A stretch of 64,000 nt of DNA from an uncultured Bacteroides sp. GTDB taxonomy: Bacteria; Bacteroidota; Bacteroidia; Bacteroidales; Bacteroidaceae. A model generated the notes under the pieces. That model saw only the letters and a list, made by a program, of their open reading frames with translations, did no database searches and was not told the DNA's origin. The first letter of the stretch is position 1, and each line of letters starts with the position of its first letter. Both the position numbers and the translations under genes were made by a program. The stretch lies in the NCBI RefSeq assembly GCF_947632445.1, contig NZ_CANRPM010000001.1:86519-150518 (forward strand). The letters are read 5' to 3'. Below are positions 58,801-64,000 of the stretch, piece after piece.

Positions 58801-59403
58801 GTGAATAAAAAACTCATCATATTATCTTTCATCCTGTTAACAACTGCCGCTCTTAATGGTTATGCCCAACAGAAGAACCAACAACCTGACAAGGTATATC
58901 TTACTCCCATGACCATTTATGAGGGTGATACCATTCCTTACGTAAAGTTACCGACCGTTTATATATTCAAACCGCTAAAGTTCAAAAATAAAAGAGCTCG
59001 TACACAATATTATAAATTAGTACGCGATGTCAAGAAAGTATTGCCCATTGCCAAAGAAGTCAACCAAATTGTCATCGAAACCTACGAATACCTGCAAACG
59101 CTTCCTCCCAAAGAAAGATCCAAACACTTGAAGCGGGTGGAGAAAAGCTTGAAAGAACAATACATGCCCCGTATGAAGAAACTTACCTTTTCACAAGGCA
59201 AACTATTAATAAAGCTGGTGGATAGACAGACTCACTCTACAGGTTATGAATTAGTGAAAGCTTTTCTTGGTACTTTCCGTGCAGGCTTCTACCAGACATT
59301 CGCCGCCCTCTTCGGTGCCAGTTTGAAGAAAGAATACAACGCTACAGGCGATGATGCACTGACCGAACGTATCGTTCTATTGGTAGAAAGCGGACAGCTC
59401 TAA
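58801..59403 (+). CDS. DUF4294 domain-containing secreted protein
   Basis: Signal peptide; YLTPMTIYEGDTIPYVKLPTVYIFKPLKFKNKRARTQYYKLVRDVKKVLPIAKEV. Confidence 0.8.
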   Translation: MNKKLIILSFILLTTAALNGYAQQKNQQPDKVYLTPMTIYEGDTIPYVKLPTVYIFKPLKFKNKRARTQYYKLVRDVKKVLPIAKEVNQIVIETYEYLQTLPPKERSKHLKRVEKSLKEQYMPRMKKLTFSQGKLLIKLVDRQTHSTGYELVKAFLGTFRAGFYQTFAALFGASLKKEYNATGDDALTERIVLLVESGQL

Positions 59404-59408
59404 TAAAA

Positions 59409-60151
59409 GTAAGTTCGAAATAAAATCAAAGACATATAAGTTGCCCGTCATTGATAAAGTTCACTTCAATGGCAGATTTCTTTTCAAAGAAACAATAGGC
59501 TGCGATAACCGACAATGAATTGGCAATGAAATTACTGAAAAAAAATGTCGTGAGTGTTCTCTCTGTGCAATTTCCTTCAGTTCATCATTGACCGTTTCAA
59601 TCAAGGCTCTTTTCTAAGCAAAATACTCATCAGAGAGTTTCATGTTGTTTTTAACTTTAGTGCTCAGCTGTATTTCTATCTTTATATATCCTTTGCCTAC
59701 ACATAATTTCCTTTTTACGTTCTCTAGGAACTTACTCTGTTTCAATTGATTCCCGAACATTCACGTTTCTAGGCATAAACATAAAGTTAAGGATTTCTCC
59801 TTTGTCATTAATGATCAAGTGCAATTAAAATACTCCCTGTAAATAATACTTGAAGCAGCGAAAACCACTGGAGCAAAACAAGATAAAAATAATCATAATC
59901 TCAGCATCGCTAATTCGATAGGGCTTATTGTGATGTTTGGTCTTCTTGTCTACAATCATATACTTTTCCTGTTGTGATGAAAATTCCTTGCAAAAAATCA
60001 TTGGTTATACGATAATTTCTATAATTTTGAATTTTGAGAATATAACGGTAATCGTTTAAAGATTATATTTAACATTATAAATTTAATATATTTATTGCTA
60101 CATTTTTTATTATCAGGTGAATAAATTAATCTTTATTTCGAACTCACGTAA
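59409..60151 (-). pseudogene. Decayed IS982-family transposase/IS
   Basis: Terminal TTCGAACTCACGTAA / AAGTTCGAAATAAA; fragments in reverse frames (e.g. LIETVNDELKEIA..., YCFFEKKSAIEVNFINDGQLICL), full of frameshifts. Confidence 0.75.
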
Positions 60152-60156
60152 TTTAT

Positions 60157-60569
60157 ATGGAGATAAGAAGTTATTCGTATATCAAAAAACTTCTAGGTGA
60201 TAGAACCTATGAAGAATTTAGGAGGTATGCTAAGACATACGTTCCTATTGCAACAATCATACTTGTAGTATTGCTTGTGTTATCGCAATTTGTACATTGG
60301 GGAATAGTAAGCTGTTTGTTAATATAGCATTAGGTACATCCTTAGTATTTATTGCTTATGTTCTTGGTGTGATTCTGCTTCTAGATTTTGGAGTAGATGT
60401 TGAAATGAAAGAATATCGGAATGGTAGGTTTTCTTTGCCTGAAGTAATGCCTTCCAATTTCAAGAATACTATTATATGGGCTTACACCTTGTTCATCCTT
60501 GGTATTGCGGCTATATACTTCAGTAACAAGTATAAAAAAACTATGCTTTTGAATGCCAAACTTTCCTAG
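60157..60569 (+). pseudogene. Frameshifted small membrane protein gene
   Basis: MEIRSYSYIKKLLGDRTYEEFRRYAKTYVPIATIILVVLLVLSQFVHW continues as GNSKLFVNIALG... after one missing G at TTGGGGAAT; IAYVLGVILLLD and ...FILGIAAIYFSNKYKK TM segments. Confidence 0.5.
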
Positions 60570-60801
60570 TGGATGAAAATAGGGGTATATACCATTTGGA
60601 ATATGGTAATGATGATGAATATATGGAATATACCACCAAAATGAAAGGATATGAATTAGAGGATTATAATTATACCTTTTGTGAATCATGCAAAGAATGG
60701 CTTGAAGAAATGGAAATGGTGGTTGACGTGGAAAAATATTCCCGTAGATGAGGAACTTAAAGACAGGAGAAAACTGGAAATAATCAGTAACTCTTGAGCA
60801 A

Positions 60802-60876
60802 GGATGTAAATTAAACTGTGTCAGCAAAGTTAATATTTTATTTCTTCTCTTTGCTGACACAGTTTAATTTACATCC
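60802..60876. repeat. Perfect 28-bp inverted repeat with 19-nt loop
   Basis: GGATGTAAATTAAACTGTGTCAGCAAAG and its exact reverse complement. Confidence 0.95.
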
Positions 60877-60885
60877 TTTTCTTTT

Positions 60886-61415
60886 TTCGTGTGTATTGAT
60901 CTGTGCCTTGAATGTACGATGTCGGCCTTGTTTTTCGACAGGTCGTTGATACACTTGATGATGCACCTCTTCCTTAGCATGATTTTGTCCCACATGGACA
61001 TGAGCTTTGCCTTCTGCCGTTATACACGTAAGTTCGGGTTAAGTCCATCACCAATCATATCAATCAACAGTTTATTGGGTTACCAAATTTTGGTCGCCTG
61101 ATTTATGCAAATGGTCATTATTGCCAAATGACGAGCTGCCCGTTCGTTTTTGGAACCTCGAAATCGAAGTTCACTTCCGGCTTTGTGACGAAGATACCCT
61201 TGAATACCTTCATATGTTTCCACTGCCCACATATACAAGACAGATAATAATGCTTGAAATTGCGGTAGGTGTTGAAGTGAAAAACAGATCAGAATGGTAA
61301 TGACCTCTGCATCGAACATCATGCGTTTTCTGTGGCGCTTGGGGACATCTGGAGATGACGGATAGTTTTTGCTATCTCAATCTCAAATTCTTGCAGGAAT
61401 CATCAATGATATGGT
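60886..61415 (-). pseudogene. Decayed IS982-family transposase fragments (C-terminal piece then N-terminal piece)
   Basis: Reverse frames: DKIMLRKRCIIKCINDLSKNKADIVHSRHRSIHT and MMFDAEVITILICF..FNTYRNFKHYYLSCICGQWKHM. Confidence 0.7.
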
Positions 61416-61451
61416 ATTTATTGCTATTTCCACTTGTATTCCTTTACTCCG

Positions 61452-61535
61452 CCACGCAGCACTTCCTGAAGTCCCGACGCAGTGCTGCGTGAGGGTGTCA
61501 TACAGTGCTTTCTGGGGAGGGGATGAAGCACTTCG
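61452..61535. repeat. AGTGCTTT-type repeat cluster
   Basis: GCAGCACTTCCTGAAG..GACGCAGTGCTGCGTGAGG..ACAGTGCTTTCTGGGGAGGGGATGAAGCACTTCG. Confidence 0.6.
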
Positions 61536-61626
61536 TCAAAGGGTCAGCCGGCACGTCGTCGGGACGGAAAAATTTGCCCGTGAAAAAAGACGGAAGAAAA
61601 ACGGGGTTTTGGCACGGGTAAAACAG

Positions 61627-61825
61627 TCCTGTCACACCAATTTGCTGATATACAGTTGGTTGCTGCGACACGTGACAGGGCCGTGCAAACTTTTTTGAAA
61701 TAAAATAAAAAATAGGCTGCCTTTAAAGGCAAGGTATTTTTTATTTTTCGCGAAAATGTTTACCAAATGTCCCAAGGTGTCGCACTAATTTATTGATAAT
61801 CTGCCACTTGGTGTGACAGGACTAT
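61627..61825. repeat. ~200-bp imperfect palindromic element
   Basis: TCCTGTCACACCAA...GCGACACGTGACAGGG...GCCTTTAAAGGC...TGTCCCAAGGTGTCGC...TTGGTGTGACAGGA. Confidence 0.75.
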
Positions 61826-62290
61826 TTTGGGCCCTCCTGGACTTTTCCAAAATGATTAAAATTCGCCGAGTTCACGTTAAATTACTAACATCAATGATAT
61901 TATCAAAAGAATAGCAGCTTGAAAAAGCTACCGATTCAACTTTATTAAGATGTGGCTTATCCCGAACTCGCGTATACACAGAAAAGTGGAAAAGGAAAAG
62001 TCTGCCGTCATAAAGAATGATATTGAACTGCACATGTACAAGGTGCATGACAGCATACTGGTTTTCCTTAACATCTGCTGCCTGTACAATGAAAAAAGAT
62101 GTATGGTACACGGAAATATAAAGGGAACGCCTACTCCTGCATGATACTACGCTCCATCACCTTTTTGTCTACTACCTTGAACATAACGAAATCCACGTTC
62201 GTTAAGGGGGACTTTTGAGGAGTTTGTTTCTTAGATGTGGAAATAAAGCAAGTCATTATGGGCATATAGCGTTATTCTATTGAAATTTAC

Positions 62291-62299
62291 TATATTTGC
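62291..62299 (+). promoter_or_regulatory. Putative -7 box upstream of 62326
   Basis: TATATTTGC. Confidence 0.5.
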
Positions 62300-62325
62300 G
62301 CTTAAAAAACCAATAAATATTTGTT

Positions 62326-63969
62326 ATGGATACAACAACATTAGGAGCAAATTATGGAAACGAGTATTTATTCTTAACAGGGATAATAATTATTATTGCT
62401 TTTATCATTATCTACTTTCTGCTTAAAAGTAAGAAAGATAATACACCAACTGAAGATGTTGTAAATGTGAACCCTGAAAACACATCTAAATCAGAGAAAC
62501 ATATAACGAAAGAACCATCTACAACAAATCAACCCCCAAATTCTTCCTCTGAAAAACGACCAATAATAATACCGAGTCCTATTTTACAAGAAGTAAATGT
62601 AAAAATAGAAGAGGAGTCCAAACATTCCTTACCCAAATATATCGGATATGAGCCGATAAATATATTTACTCAAACAGAGCCTTTACATTATCCGTATGTC
62701 GTAATGCCTTCAAGGACAAAATGTCCAATAAAAATTCCTCAAAAAGGAAGAAGCGGTAGAAAAGGATATAAAGAAGATGAATTTCTTTTATACATACGAA
62801 GATATTTTAAAGAAACGTTCAACATATATGATGATAGATATGTTCTGACGAAAGCAAATAGATATGAACCTGATTTTTCATTATTAAATGAAAAAGATGG
62901 AATTAATATCTTTCTCGATATAGAAATTGATGAACCTTATGAAGGTATTAACGATGTCAATATTAGAAAAGCAACCCATTTTCAACTTGCCGATATCAAT
63001 AGAAATAATGAATTCAAAAATAGAGGTTGGATTGTTATCAGATTTGCAGAAATACAAATTCATCAGAATCCAAATGGATGCTGTAGGTTTATCGCAGATG
63101 TTATTAAAAGCATCTGTCCCCAATTTACAATTCCTCATGATTTGTTATCAATAAAACGTATAGAACCTGTTCAACAATGGACCAAGGACATTGCGTTGGC
63201 CTGGTCAAAACAAAGATACAGAGAAAAATATTTAGGTATCGACCACTTTGGATATATACCAAAGATGATTGGGCCAGATATTACAATCATTCAAGATGAG
63301 AAAGTGGAGGAAGAAGTCGTAGATGATAAGATAGTTGTAATTCCAGATAAGACCATAAGTGATATGCCTGAACAAAACATTGTGAGTACTGCCATTAAAA
63401 CCGGTAAATACATTCCCTTTCAATACGACCAAGAAAAAACTATCGTAAAACCTTCAAACCTTGACGGGCGTGTTATGACGGATTATTGTAATGTGAAAAA
63501 CAGTAAAAACAATGCAGAAGTTAAAAAGGCTGAAAGAGCTGCAAAGAGAAACAACAAGACTACCTTTGAAGGCGGGAGTGTTAACACAGTAGACAAAAGT
63601 GCGTCTAAACAACTTGTTATGGACCACTTTGCAAACGGCGTCGCCAAAGAGTGTGGCAATATTCCCGTTTGTTCTGGACAAGTTTTACACTTTACGGGTG
63701 AAACCGCACCGCAAAAAGGTAACGGCGACGTGCCTGATTGGATTGCCCTTGAAACAGTAGAAGGCTATCATATTGGGTTGCGTCAAGTTGCAAGAAACGG
63801 TAGCGGTGTTACCTTTAATGAAGGCGTAAACGACGTACCAAGCAAAATTTGTGCGTTTATCGACGCTTGTCCTATTGCATTGACGGTACACGATGTAAAG
63901 AAAGTAGAAAGTTCTTCAAGGAGCGGCAAAAACTCTTATTACATTTTCGAGCCGGTAACAATTAAGTAA
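62326..63969 (+). CDS. Membrane-anchored hypothetical protein with putative PD-(D/E)XK/DUF559-like nuclease core
   Basis: N-terminal TM IIIIIAFIIIYFLL; GRSGRKGYKEDEFLLYIRRYF...YEPDFSLLNEKDGINIFLDIEIDEPYEG...NRGWIVIRFAEIQI; separate C-terminal domain. Confidence 0.55.
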   Translation: MDTTTLGANYGNEYLFLTGIIIIIAFIIIYFLLKSKKDNTPTEDVVNVNPENTSKSEKHITKEPSTTNQPPNSSSEKRPIIIPSPILQEVNVKIEEESKHSLPKYIGYEPINIFTQTEPLHYPYVVMPSRTKCPIKIPQKGRSGRKGYKEDEFLLYIRRYFKETFNIYDDRYVLTKANRYEPDFSLLNEKDGINIFLDIEIDEPYEGINDVNIRKATHFQLADINRNNEFKNRGWIVIRFAEIQIHQNPNGCCRFIADVIKSICPQFTIPHDLLSIKRIEPVQQWTKDIALAWSKQRYREKYLGIDHFGYIPKMIGPDITIIQDEKVEEEVVDDKIVVIPDKTISDMPEQNIVSTAIKTGKYIPFQYDQEKTIVKPSNLDGRVMTDYCNVKNSKNNAEVKKAERAAKRNNKTTFEGGSVNTVDKSASKQLVMDHFANGVAKECGNIPVCSGQVLHFTGETAPQKGNGDVPDWIALETVEGYHIGLRQVARNGSGVTFNEGVNDVPSKICAFIDACPIALTVHDVKKVESSSRSGKNSYYIFEPVTIK

Positions 63970-64000
63970 AAAGTTAGTGGGAGAAATCCCACTTTCTTTT

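Overview
This is a Bacteroides-like (Bacteroidota) chromosomal window, judged from TAnnTTTG-type promoters, long-form ispG, SusC/OMP-like barrels and NamZ/DUF1343. Most of it is housekeeping sequence: polA (5'-truncated), ychF, lgt, mutS, nadB, rubrerythrin, topA, rpoN, gcvH, purE, ispG, S41 proteases, two identical tRNA-Asn, tRNA-Leu, a topo IV/gyrase A-type subunit, glyS, a putative peptidoglycan-sugar salvage cluster, and others. The strongest accessory signal lies between topA and rpoN (32.76-35.2 kb). It holds an EcoRI-family adenine methyltransferase next to a DUF262-HNH nuclease gene. The methyltransferase carries two long poly-G tracts. The first (G10) lies between the natural ATG and the conserved NDEFYTQ motif and, as written, puts the gene out of frame. 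The second (G11) precedes three tandem C-terminal cassettes, each in a different reading frame and each ending in a Y-[FA]-R-[IV]-L-[VI]-R motif. This looks like a slippage-driven ON/OFF plus C-terminus-switching restriction/defense system. Other notable items are a three-copy interspersed repeat family with swapped 23-bp tandem cores (one copy overlapping the polA C-terminus, another abutting a decayed ychF 5' duplicate), several MITE-like palindromes, a tandem pair of structured intergenic units, an orphan promoter-terminator small RNA, an IS982 graveyard at 59.4-62 kb, and a membrane-anchored putative PD-(D/E)XK-like nuclease at the right end. All family calls come from reading the translations; no database search was run.
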